DNA of 49,120 nucleotides from Nitrososphaerota archaeon (GTDB lineage: Archaea; Thermoproteota; Nitrososphaeria; Nitrososphaerales; Nitrosopumilaceae). The stretch is taken from NCBI GenBank assembly GCA_016872015.1, contig VHBK01000007.1:1-49120 (forward strand), given 5' to 3'. The translations under genes were made by a program, and so were the position numbers. Under the pieces are notes generated by a model. That model worked only from the letters and a program-made list of their open reading frames with translations. It did no database searches and had not been told where the DNA came from. This document shows positions 1 to 7,122 of the stretch, one piece after another (position 1 is the stretch's first letter; each line of letters begins with the position of its first letter).

Positions 1-2
1 CA

Positions 3-128
3 GGGGTGAATTTGTCAAGGGCGAATTTGACAGGGGCGAATTTGACAGGGGCGAATTTGACAGGGGCGGATTTGAGATTTGCGAATTTGTCAGGAGCTAC
101 AATGCACGATGGAACCATACACGATTGA
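3..128 (+). CDS. Pentapeptide-repeat protein, C-terminal part (cut by window edge)
   Basis: The frame is open from the left edge and stops with TGA at 126-128. It reads as classic A(N/D)LXX pentapeptides (GANLT, GANLT, GADLR, FANLS) followed by a short tail GATMHDGTIHD. Pentapeptide repeats form a right-handed beta-helix; no specific function can be inferred. The conspicuous 15-bp tandem repeat at 1-90 is the coding sequence of these units, each unit being exactly five codons. It converges on the Rep-like gene, the two stops being only one base apart. The N-terminus and domain context lie outside the window. Confidence 0.75.
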   Translation, partial: GVNLSRANLTGANLTGANLTGADLRFANLSGATMHDGTIHD

Positions 129-129
129 G

Positions 130-1251
130 TTAAACACTTGGCTCATCATCGCCTTCATACTGACCTCTTTCAAATGGAATTTCCTCATACAAAAATCCAC
201 AATCCCGACACGTTCTAGCTCGTTGTAGAATCTCTTTTTTGATATCTTCAAGTGAAGACCATTCATAATACAGTTCTTCTAACTCGTTTCCTTGCAGATC
301 ATACTGAGTAAATCCCTCAGAAATCATAGACTTTAACAAATTACGCTTAGTTGAAGTCAAAAGACCACACCAAACAAGGTTGCTCTTTGGTTCGTTCAAG
401 ATTTCCAGGACCTTAGAGGATAGCTCATCGATTTGCAGTATTGTATTAGGTCTTGCCCCTTCGAATTGCGGAAATTCAAGATAATTAATGGACTTGGCTC
501 GCACTTGGACTTGAAACAAGTCCTGAATAGAATATCGGTATACGTATGACAAAATATGCATGACTTTGGGCTTGTCTTTTAGAATACTAGCATATTCAGA
601 GTGAATATTGACTTGTCCCTCTAATGATATGTGACAGAACTTCTCTATTGTCTGCTTCCAATCTAGCCTCATTTTGTCCAGGTCAAAGTAATAATCACCC
701 TGTTTGAGCCTGTGATTCTCTGATTTTATGTTCAAAGTCAGAACGTGAGCATGAACGTATCTTTGACCTAGAGGATTCTTTGAATGTCTTGTTTGAATGA
801 CATAGCCATAGGCTTCAAGACCAAATTTCATCATGAAGTATCTTATCATCTTTGAGAAAGTTTTCTGATCCAGGTCATGCAGAAATTCAGGCAAAGTAAG
901 AACGATTTGATTCAATTTAAGATCAAAGTCTAGCTTGTCTGCAAGGTTTCTCTTTATCCACTGATACATTATATCGGCTCTTTGCCTTGAATAGCTAATT
1001 GAGCATCTAGGGCATTTGCCTCTAAGACCACAGTTGAGATATTTACGCTTGACAGTATGAGTATGATCAGCAGAGCAATGATATCGTTCCCACCTGCTAG
1101 CACATTCCCTTAGCTTTTCTAATTGTTGAGGGTTTACTGGAAAGTTAGAAAGAAAATCACAGAATTCTTTTTGCTCGGATAGTGTGATATACCGATTAGG
1201 TTTGAATTCTTGTTGCTCTGTTTGTATTAGTTGTAATTGTATACTAATCAC
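130..1251 (-). CDS. HUH-endonuclease Rep/transposase-like protein
   Basis: A 373-aa protein with the layout of rolling-circle Rep proteins or Y1/Y2 transposases. Visible parts: a Cys cluster (C74, C80, C83) resembling a zinc finger, a motif-1-like stretch QIVLTLPEF at about 115-123, the HUH-type motif HAH at 167-169 preceded by QRYV, candidate catalytic tyrosines in YVYRY at 236-240, and a second Cys pair CRDC near 348. Such enzymes nick one DNA strand at an origin or element end and attach to the 5' phosphate through tyrosine. The start is GTG. It shares its neighbourhood with a tyrosine integrase and a winged-helix protein, which suggests an integrated plasmid or virus. Replication versus transposition cannot be decided from sequence alone. 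Confidence 0.6.
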   Translation of the reverse strand: MISIQLQLIQTEQQEFKPNRYITLSEQKEFCDFLSNFPVNPQQLEKLRECASRWERYHCSADHTHTVKRKYLNCGLRGKCPRCSISYSRQRADIMYQWIKRNLADKLDFDLKLNQIVLTLPEFLHDLDQKTFSKMIRYFMMKFGLEAYGYVIQTRHSKNPLGQRYVHAHVLTLNIKSENHRLKQGDYYFDLDKMRLDWKQTIEKFCHISLEGQVNIHSEYASILKDKPKVMHILSYVYRYSIQDLFQVQVRAKSINYLEFPQFEGARPNTILQIDELSSKVLEILNEPKSNLVWCGLLTSTKRNLLKSMISEGFTQYDLQGNELEELYYEWSSLEDIKKEILQRARTCRDCGFLYEEIPFERGQYEGDDEPSV

Positions 1252-1450
1252 CTTTTGTAAAAAAATGTCCTAGTGCATTGACAAACAAAACACTTGATCA
1301 CGACATAGGTGTTTTTTTGAGAATAGAATCTAAAGTCGTGAATTTCGCAAGACTTTAAATTCTCAAATAGATTAATCATACTGACTAATTTCATGTTAGA
1401 CTAGGTTGAGAAATGCTCAGCCTGGTTTGACACCTTCCTTCTGCGTTATT

Positions 1451-1490
1451 TTGATCATACATTGAATCGATTCCATACCTGTATGATCAA
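1451..1490. repeat. Perfect 11-bp inverted repeat, candidate Rep or regulator binding site
   Basis: Arms TTGATCATACA (1451-1461) and TGTATGATCAA (1480-1490) are exact reverse complements separated by 18 bp. The centre-to-centre distance of 29 bp is close to three helical turns. It lies 200 bp before the Rep-like gene start and 220 bp before the winged-helix gene. Confidence 0.6.
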
Positions 1491-1680
1491 AGATTGGTCT
1501 TGAACAGATTGAACAAAAAGGGGAATTAGCCAAGATATTCACCCAAAAGCCTCTCCAGGCACGTCTGATAGGACTCTCTAGGCTCTTTTTTTGAGGCTAA
1601 TTTTGCAAGAAAATTCCTGCTAACCTTCATTGTGGTTTCTAATGTCATGAGTATCATACGTATACAATGTTTTTAAACAA

Positions 1681-1711
1681 CGGTTTCTTTGAAGAAACCG
1701 ATAAGTATACC
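1681..1711 (+). promoter_or_regulatory. Operator-like palindrome before the winged-helix gene, part-shared with the integrase promoter
   Basis: CGGTTTCTT-TG-AAGAAACCG (1681-1700) is a perfect 9-bp inverted repeat. Its right arm continues into a segment GAAACCGATAAGTATACC (1694-1711) that ends at the probable ATG (1712). A TATA-like TTTTTAAAC lies at 1670-1678. The same 18-bp segment with one substitution occurs at 3387-3404 before the integrase. A site between TATA box and start would suit autorepression by the gene's own winged-helix product. Confidence 0.6.
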
Positions 1712-2026
1712 ATGAATACGTATGAAAGAAAGGTTTTTGATTTTTTGCGTAGTTTCAGAGGTAATGAGGCTCACTTTAACGCAATATCAAGTGGTACAAA
1801 AAGAGACAAGACAGACACAAAAACCACGTTGGATTCAATGATAGACCAACAGATCATAACAAAAAGAAAAGATGGCAAATTTATCATCTACAAAATTAAC
1901 CCCAATTACATAGATACGTTCCCAGAGATACTTGTGAATTACAAATCCAGGATTAAAAATTATGAAGACGAAATAATAAAATCTCTGGAATACCTAAAAA
2001 GGAAAAAACTGTTTGTCAAGATTTAA
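1712..2026 (+). CDS. Winged-helix DNA-binding protein (N-terminal part of a frameshifted gene)
   Basis: The N-terminal region (MNTYERKVFDFLRSFRG...) looks like a winged helix: an alpha-helical start, a recognition-helix-like segment around TDTKTTLDSMIDQQIITKR and a basic wing RKDGKFIIYKI. An upstream in-frame ATG at 1667 exists, but it would place the operator palindrome inside the gene, so the start at 1712 (codon 16) is preferred. The frame stops at 2026. An open frame shifted by -1 continues to 2295, so the original protein was probably about 190 aa. It is likely the regulator of the element. Confidence 0.55.
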   Translation: MNTYERKVFDFLRSFRGNEAHFNAISSGTKRDKTDTKTTLDSMIDQQIITKRKDGKFIIYKINPNYIDTFPEILVNYKSRIKNYEDEIIKSLEYLKRKKLFVKI

Positions 2027-2295
2027 AATTTGCAGATAAAACGATCAAAAACAACATAGATGGAATTATTAGATTTACTAAAGGCATAATCGACATAGCC
2101 TCTACAGTAGGATACGTCGAGGTTTTCATGAAATTAGATAATGAGCAAACAAAATCAGTGAGGGACATTCAAAAGACCGCTTTTCAGACGGCTAGAAGAA
2201 TAATAGACAGACTATATGCTGAACATGTCAAAGAAAAATCTAATCTATCAATATACCTGCAATTTGAAATACCAATCCTGTTTACTATTGCCTAA
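1999..2295 (+). pseudogene. C-terminal half of the winged-helix gene in the -1 frame
   Basis: After the stop of the preceding ORF, the -1 frame stays open from about 1966 to TAA 2293-2295 and encodes about 90 helical, charged residues (including DKTIKNNIDGIIRFTKG and RDIQKTAFQTARRIIDRLY). It has no usable start codon before ATG 2131, so it looks like the lost C-terminal part. The two frames overlap at the A-rich run 1996-2008, where a one-base indel or -1 slippage would join them. It ends 11 bp inside the convergent integrase gene. Confidence 0.55.
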
Positions 2296-3340
2296 GTTCT
2301 AAATTTAGCAAATGATGACTAATCATTTCTAATTTTTGTTCCAAAGCTTTGATCTTGATGTCTTTTTCGTCTTGTAGTGCCTGGATTTGTGCTTCTTTTT
2401 GTGCGATTTCATTTTGTAGCTGGTATTTTTCATCAATAACCAAGTCAGGAATGATTTTCTGATACGTTGCAAAAAGGTCTGCTTCAGACGGTCTGAAATA
2501 CGCATTATCGAGCCTGATTGACACGGAATGACCTAGAAGCCTTTCGGCAAGGTTTGGATTAATGTCACTTTTTGACTTTAGTATAGTATTGAACCTCTTT
2601 CTTAGTCCATGAACAGCCTTGATTCTTCTTTGATGATTGCCAATCTTATCGGATATTGCAAGATTCTTGCAAAGACCGCTAAAGTAAGCAGAGTAATCGT
2701 TAGGTTTTCTTGGAAATACAAGATCTTCACTAGTCAGATTCTCACCATGCTGTTTTCGTTTGGCAAGCCAATCCTGGACATACTGATAGGCTTCTGCAGT
2801 GATAAAAGTCGTGTATGCAGATCTAGTCCTTGCATATACTATAACGCATTGAGAACCGTCTGACATTGGTTTGATGTCGCCTATTCTAAAGTCCAAAACC
2901 ATGCCAACCCGACAACCGCTACAAGCCAAGACCATCAATAACGCCTTGTCTTCAAGTGATCTCATGTTTGCAAGCATTTTGATTATGGTTTCTTTGGTGT
3001 GTGGCTCATCTTGGATAACCAGGTCATTTTCAGGAATCATTTTCTGAATTTTGAGCCAATTAAACGACTTGTCACTCATGGCAAAAAATAATTGCAAAGG
3101 TGTGATGTAATTTTTGATTGTCTTGTCCGATAGGGTTTTGTTCTTAAGATAAAGGACATAATCCTCAATCAGTATCTGACCTTGCTTTTGCGGAATCTTG
3201 GAAATAGAGTCAAAGGTAGGGTTTGGCATTCTGGATTTGGCAAATTCCAGGAATTTTGATAGACCATAGTTATAGTTCAGCCTGGTTCTCTCTGTTTTGA
3301 TAGCCTGGTTGAACAAGACCATACAGCGCGGATAATCCAT
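2285..3340 (-). CDS. Tyrosine recombinase / integrase
   Basis: A 351-aa phage/archaeal-type integrase. It has an N-terminal SAM-like core-binding region (about 1-100) and a catalytic domain with R144 (SGCRVG), the HxLR box at H244-R247 (HGLRKRF), H271 (LLGHS) and the nucleophile Y281 (DNAYFRP). A coiled-coil tail (about 303-350) is unusual and could mediate multimerisation or partner binding. The catalytic tetrad is complete, so it is probably active. It sits at the right end of the element next to the host bioA gene. A TATA-like GCTTAAAT lies about 26 bp before the ATG, and the motif shared with the winged-helix gene lies just upstream. No tRNA target is visible here. Confidence 0.85.
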   Translation of the reverse strand: MDYPRCMVLFNQAIKTERTRLNYNYGLSKFLEFAKSRMPNPTFDSISKIPQKQGQILIEDYVLYLKNKTLSDKTIKNYITPLQLFFAMSDKSFNWLKIQKMIPENDLVIQDEPHTKETIIKMLANMRSLEDKALLMVLACSGCRVGMVLDFRIGDIKPMSDGSQCVIVYARTRSAYTTFITAEAYQYVQDWLAKRKQHGENLTSEDLVFPRKPNDYSAYFSGLCKNLAISDKIGNHQRRIKAVHGLRKRFNTILKSKSDINPNLAERLLGHSVSIRLDNAYFRPSEADLFATYQKIIPDLVIDEKYQLQNEIAQKEAQIQALQDEKDIKIKALEQKLEMISHHLLNLELRQ

Positions 3341-3364
3341 TAGGTTTTTGGCGTAGAGATTCGA

Positions 3365-3412
3365 TTTAAGCAGGGGTTTTTCACTAGAAACCGATCAGTA
3401 TACCCCGCTTAA
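3365..3412. promoter_or_regulatory. Integrase upstream region: shared operator segment inside an inverted repeat
   Basis: GAAACCGATCAGTATACC (3387-3404) matches 1694-1711 at 17 of 18 positions. It is enclosed by TTAAGCaGGGG (3365-3375) and CCCCGCTTAA (3403-3412), which are reverse complements apart from one extra A. It is upstream of the integrase TATA box. It could be a regulator operator, or the inverted repeat could be part of the attachment region; the sequence does not decide between them. Confidence 0.5.
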
Positions 3413-3475
3413 TTATTACAAAGATTAACAAATTTACCGCTTGATTATTAAAATGAAAATTCAGTCATACATGCA

Positions 3476-4777
3476 ATGAGACGCAGTTCTGTGTGGCATC
3501 CATACACGCAAATGTCCGAATGGGATTCTTTTCCAAATATTGTCAGGGGGGAAGGATTTTGGCTTGTAGACTCTGATGGGAACAAGTATCTGGATGGGGT
3601 GGCAAGCATGTGGTGTAATGTATGGGGTCACTCTAAAAAAGAACTGATTTCTACAATAAACAAGCAATCAAAGAAAATCATCCATTCATCTCTGTTCAAC
3701 CTTACAAATAATCAGGCAGAAGACCTAGCAAAGAAACTAGTTGGGATATCCCCAGGCATGAGTCGAGTCTTTTACTCTGATAATGGTTCAACTGCCATGG
3801 AAATTGCATTCAAAGCAGCATTGCAATACTGGCAAAACATCGGATACAAGAACAAGACTATGTTTGCCACATTACAAAATGGGTATCACGGAGACACATT
3901 TGGCACAATGTCAGTTGGATTTGTTCCGGTATTTTTTACCAAATTCAAAAAAAACCTATACAAATCAATCCAGATTCCCTTTAAGAATAGCTACAAAATA
4001 ACAAACATCGAAGAATATTATTCTCAGACCTTGGAGAAAATTGAAACCACGCTAGCAAAGAATCAAAACATTGCGGCATTCGTAATGGAAAGCGGCGCAC
4101 AGATAGCAGGCGGAGTCAACATCTACAAAGACGGCTTCCAATCTCAAATAAGCAAAATTTGCAAAAATCACGACACTTTGCTAATACTAGATGAGATTGC
4201 TACGGGATTTGGTCGACTAGGATCACTAGTAGAATACACTGCACAAAAAAGCAGACCCGATATTGTAGCATATGGCAAGATGCTCACGGCTGGCTACTTG
4301 CCAATGTCTGCAACGCTTGTAACAAAAAAGATCTATGACTCATTTTTGGGCAAATATCACCAAATGAAGCACTTGTATCATGGCCACACATTTACTGGCA
4401 ACACGCTTGCATGTGCAGTAGCAAACCAGAACCTAGAACTCTATCAAAGAACAAACCTGATCTCAAAGGTAAGAAAGACCGCAATACATCTAGAAAAACG
4501 GCTAAAAGAACTATACACCATCGAGACAGTAGGCGACATTAGGCACAAAGGCATGCTTGCAGCAATAGAATTGGTCTCAAATAAAGCAAAAAAGACTCCC
4601 AAATCTTTTGCAAAATCTACAAACAAGATAGTCTTTGATGAGGCAAAAAAGCATAGAATCTACCTTAGGACACTTGGTAACATCATCATGCTAGTTCCGC
4701 CTCTTGCTATGTCACAAAAAGAAATTGATTTTCTAGTAGACGGCACAATTAAAACCATCAAAAACATATCAAAATAA
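3476..4777 (+). CDS. bioA: Adenosylmethionine-8-amino-7-oxononanoate aminotransferase (BioA)
   Basis: Converts 7-keto-8-aminopelargonate to 7,8-diaminopelargonate in biotin synthesis, with PLP and S-adenosylmethionine as amino donor. The 433-aa length is usual. Visible features: the N-terminal SSVWHPYTQM typical of BioA, the phosphate-binding DNGSTAMEIAFK (about 102-113), QNGYHGDTFG (134-143), the PLP-binding LDEIATGFGR around D239, the lysine K268 in YGKMLTAGYLPMS, and HGHTFTGN. It begins the bioA-bioB-bioF series and lies directly beside the integrated element. No bioD is present in the window. Confidence 0.93.
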   Translation: MRRSSVWHPYTQMSEWDSFPNIVRGEGFWLVDSDGNKYLDGVASMWCNVWGHSKKELISTINKQSKKIIHSSLFNLTNNQAEDLAKKLVGISPGMSRVFYSDNGSTAMEIAFKAALQYWQNIGYKNKTMFATLQNGYHGDTFGTMSVGFVPVFFTKFKKNLYKSIQIPFKNSYKITNIEEYYSQTLEKIETTLAKNQNIAAFVMESGAQIAGGVNIYKDGFQSQISKICKNHDTLLILDEIATGFGRLGSLVEYTAQKSRPDIVAYGKMLTAGYLPMSATLVTKKIYDSFLGKYHQMKHLYHGHTFTGNTLACAVANQNLELYQRTNLISKVRKTAIHLEKRLKELYTIETVGDIRHKGMLAAIELVSNKAKKTPKSFAKSTNKIVFDEAKKHRIYLRTLGNIIMLVPPLAMSQKEIDFLVDGTIKTIKNISK

Positions 4778-4809
4778 TTGTAAACCAGTACGCAACTACT
4801 GGTTAACAT
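4778..4809 (+). promoter_or_regulatory. BirA-type biotin operator upstream of bioB
   Basis: TTGTAAACC (4778-4786), a 14-bp spacer, then GGTTAACAT (4801-4809). This matches the known bacterial and archaeal biotin-repressor signal of two inverted half-sites TTGTAAACC and GGTTTACAA spaced 14-16 bp. It starts one base after the bioA stop and precedes an AT-rich TATA-like region (about 4812-4827) about 26 bp before the bioB ATG. It predicts repression of bioBF by a biotin ligase carrying a DNA-binding domain. No birA gene lies in this window. Confidence 0.75.
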
Positions 4810-4844
4810 TTGAAATATTAATTAATAGAAAAAATTAATGCACA

Positions 4845-5816
4845 ATGATGGACTCTCAGTTAATTTTAGAATGTCAAGACAAGGTTTTGGCTGGAAAAAA
4901 ACTAACAGAATTTGAACTAGAAAAACTCATCAACATTACAAATTTGAAGATGCTATCAGATGCCGCAAACAAAATCACACGGACATTTCAGGGAAACAAG
5001 GTAGACATAGAACAGTTAGCAAATATCAAAAAAAACTATTGTAGTGAGGATTGTGTTTTTTGTGGACAATCTGCATTTTTCAACACAGGAATAGATAGCT
5101 ACCAATTACTACCAGCAGAGGAAATAATCAAGACTGCAAAAAAGGCAAAGGATGAAGGAGCTGAATCATACTGTTTAGTAGCTGCCTGGCGTCAGCCCTC
5201 AGACACAGATTTTCTCAAAGTTTGTGATATAATAGAACAGATCAGAGACCAAGTTGGAATATCCATAGAATGCAGTCTTGGCTTTCTCACAGAAATACAA
5301 GCAAGAAAGCTCAAAGAGATTGGAGTTAAACGATACAATCACAACCTAGAAACTGCAAGATCAAAATTCCCACAAATATGTACCACTCATACATATCAAG
5401 ACAGACTAGACACGCTACACGTTGCAAGAAGTGCAGGCCTTGAGCTTTGTACTGGTGGAATCATAGGAATGGGCGAAACACGTGCACAAAGACTGGAATT
5501 AATCTCAGATTTAGCAAGACTGGAACCTGAAGAAGTCACAATAAACCTACTAGTGGCAATTCCAGGAACACCACTTGAATTACAAACGCCCATATCATTT
5601 GAGGAGATCCTGCGGGTTTTTGCAGTGACCAGATTTGCGTTGCCAAGATCAATTATCAAAATTTCTGGAGGACGCGAAGTACACCTAAAAGACTCTGGTG
5701 AGGAACTCTTGCTAAGTGGAGCAAATGGGATAATCAGTTCAGGCTATCTTACTTTGGACGGCAACCCAATGAACAAAGATCTCGAAATGATCAAAAACAT
5801 CAAACTTGAAGCTTGA
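4845..5816 (+). CDS. bioB: Biotin synthase (BioB)
   Basis: A radical-SAM enzyme that inserts sulfur into dethiobiotin. The radical-SAM motif CSEDCVFC (C66, C70, C73) that binds the 4Fe-4S cluster is intact. Further family signatures are YNHNLETA with its conserved Asn, TGGIIGMGET, the LLVAIPGTPLE segment and ISGGRE near the end. The 323-aa length is normal. ATG-ATG at 4845/4848 gives two equivalent starts. It overlaps bioF by 11 bp, so the two are co-transcribed and probably translationally coupled. The BirA-type operator lies directly upstream. Confidence 0.95.
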   Translation: MMDSQLILECQDKVLAGKKLTEFELEKLINITNLKMLSDAANKITRTFQGNKVDIEQLANIKKNYCSEDCVFCGQSAFFNTGIDSYQLLPAEEIIKTAKKAKDEGAESYCLVAAWRQPSDTDFLKVCDIIEQIRDQVGISIECSLGFLTEIQARKLKEIGVKRYNHNLETARSKFPQICTTHTYQDRLDTLHVARSAGLELCTGGIIGMGETRAQRLELISDLARLEPEEVTINLLVAIPGTPLELQTPISFEEILRVFAVTRFALPRSIIKISGGREVHLKDSGEELLLSGANGIISSGYLTLDGNPMNKDLEMIKNIKLEA

Positions 5817-6930
5817 CTATATAGCTCAAAGACTAGACGAGCTAAAAAAACAAAATCTGTACAGAAGTCTCAGAAATGTCAAGGTTTCAGGTCCATTTAT
5901 CACAATAAATACAAAAAAACTGGTAAATTTCTGCTCAAATGATTATTTGGGGCTATCAAACTGGAACATCAAACCAAAACAGCTCCAATCCAGCTCAAGG
6001 CTGGTGTCTGGAAATGACGAGTCATTTGTCCGACTAGAAAAAAAACTCGCATCCCATAAGTCACAAGATTCATCCCTAGTTTTCCCAACTGGATACATGG
6101 CAAATTTGGGTGCAATACCAGCACTTGCAGACAAACAATCCACGATATTTAGTGACGAGTTAAACCATGCAAGCATAATCGAGGCATGCAGATTGAGCGG
6201 CGCCAAAATTCAAGTATACAAACACAATGATTCGGATGATCTTAGAAAAAAAGCAACCAAAGTCAAAGGCAGAAAATTCATCATAACTGAGGGAATATTT
6301 AGCATGGATGGGGATTTTGCCAATTTGGATGAGATTTCAGAGATATCTGAAAAAACAGACTCTATTTTAGTAATAGATGATGCACATGGTGATTTTACAG
6401 TAGGCAAGAACGGCAAAGGCACTCCAAATCATTTTGGTGTGGAAAAAAGAATTGACGTATACATTAGTAGTCTGAGCAAGGGCTTGGGTTCTTTTGGAGG
6501 CTATGTTGCATCATCAAACCAAGTCACAGATTTGTGCATAAACAAGGCCCGCTCATTTATCTACACATCTGCATTGCCATCATTTTTGGTGGAATTATCA
6601 CTATCAAGACTTGCACAAAACAGAACAAAACAGCAAAAGAAACTGAAACAAAACGTATCTCAATTGTTATCAGGCCTAAGAAAATTAGGATACGACATCA
6701 AATCCCAAACACACATCATACCAATAATAATTGGTAATGAAAAGAAAACTTTGGAGTTTGGCAAATTCATGTACGATAATGGAATTTTTGTACAGCCAAT
6801 CAGATATCCAACTGTTCCAAAGAACTCGGCAAGGCTGAGAATCTCAGTTACTGCTTGGCTATTAAAACAACACATTGATGATATATTGGAAGCATTTGAT
6901 AGAGCAGGTAAAAAGTTTGATTTGATATGA
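5806..6930 (+). CDS. bioF: 8-amino-7-oxononanoate synthase (BioF)
   Basis: A PLP enzyme of the alpha-oxoamine synthase family joining pimeloyl thioester and L-alanine to make 7-keto-8-aminopelargonate. Visible: NFCSNDYLGLS (41-51), FPTGYMANLG, the HAS motif at 121-123, TEGIFSMDGD, DDAHGDFTVG (191-200) and the PLP lysine K225 in SSLSKGLGSFGG. The start is TTG at 5806, inside the end of bioB. The 374-aa length is slightly short but complete. Together with bioA and bioB it supplies all late biotin steps except BioD. Confidence 0.93.
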   Translation: MKLDYIAQRLDELKKQNLYRSLRNVKVSGPFITINTKKLVNFCSNDYLGLSNWNIKPKQLQSSSRLVSGNDESFVRLEKKLASHKSQDSSLVFPTGYMANLGAIPALADKQSTIFSDELNHASIIEACRLSGAKIQVYKHNDSDDLRKKATKVKGRKFIITEGIFSMDGDFANLDEISEISEKTDSILVIDDAHGDFTVGKNGKGTPNHFGVEKRIDVYISSLSKGLGSFGGYVASSNQVTDLCINKARSFIYTSALPSFLVELSLSRLAQNRTKQQKKLKQNVSQLLSGLRKLGYDIKSQTHIIPIIIGNEKKTLEFGKFMYDNGIFVQPIRYPTVPKNSARLRISVTAWLLKQHIDDILEAFDRAGKKFDLI

Positions 6931-6931
6931 A

Positions 6932-7036
6932 CTATCTACGCATGTCAAAGCCCATAAACGCAGGTGAGCCTATAAAAACTGCAATTGCAACTATTATTCC
7001 AAGAGCAATTCCAACTATAATGAATCTCTTGTTCAC
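6932..7036 (-). CDS. Single-span micro-membrane protein (34 aa)
   Basis: A short frame starting with GTG at 7034-7036 encodes VNKRF followed by about 20 hydrophobic residues (IIVGIALGIIVAIAVFIG) and a short tail ending in MRR. Length, positive N-terminus and clean transmembrane segment suggest a real micro-protein similar in style to those at 21279 and 39491. Function unknown. It lies antisense to nothing, between bioF and ccdA. Confidence 0.5.
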   Translation of the reverse strand: MNKRFIIVGIALGIIVAIAVFIGSPAFMGFDMRR

Positions 7037-7122
7037 AAGTTTTATCCATGCAGCTTAGATAAAAAGCAATACCAGAAAAATCTGGAACAATGCTTTAATA
7101 AAAAAATTTGATAATTTTTGTA

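Larger units (their letters stand above)
1252..1711. other. Non-coding stretch of the integrated element with several inverted repeats
   Basis: No convincing gene lies between the Rep-like protein and the regulator. It holds (a) an AAAACAC/GTGTTTT hairpin near 1288-1316 followed by a T run; (b) a nested dyad 1319-1364 with arms GAGAAT/ATTCTC outside and AAAGTC/GACTTT inside; (c) a perfect 11-bp inverted repeat TTGATCATACA/TGTATGATCAA at 1451-1461 and 1480-1490 with an 18-bp spacer. Its place upstream of a Rep-like gene makes it a candidate replication origin or regulatory region. This is inference from position and symmetry only. Confidence 0.5.

Noticed and set aside
1-90. 15-bp tandem repeat as plasmid iterons next to a Rep-like gene
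   Set aside because: The repeats read in frame as A(N/D)LXX pentapeptides ending in a proper stop, so they are coding.
3423-3431. GATTAACAA before bioA as a BirA half-site
   Set aside because: No matching TTGTAAACC lies 14-16 bp upstream, so the full operator is missing.
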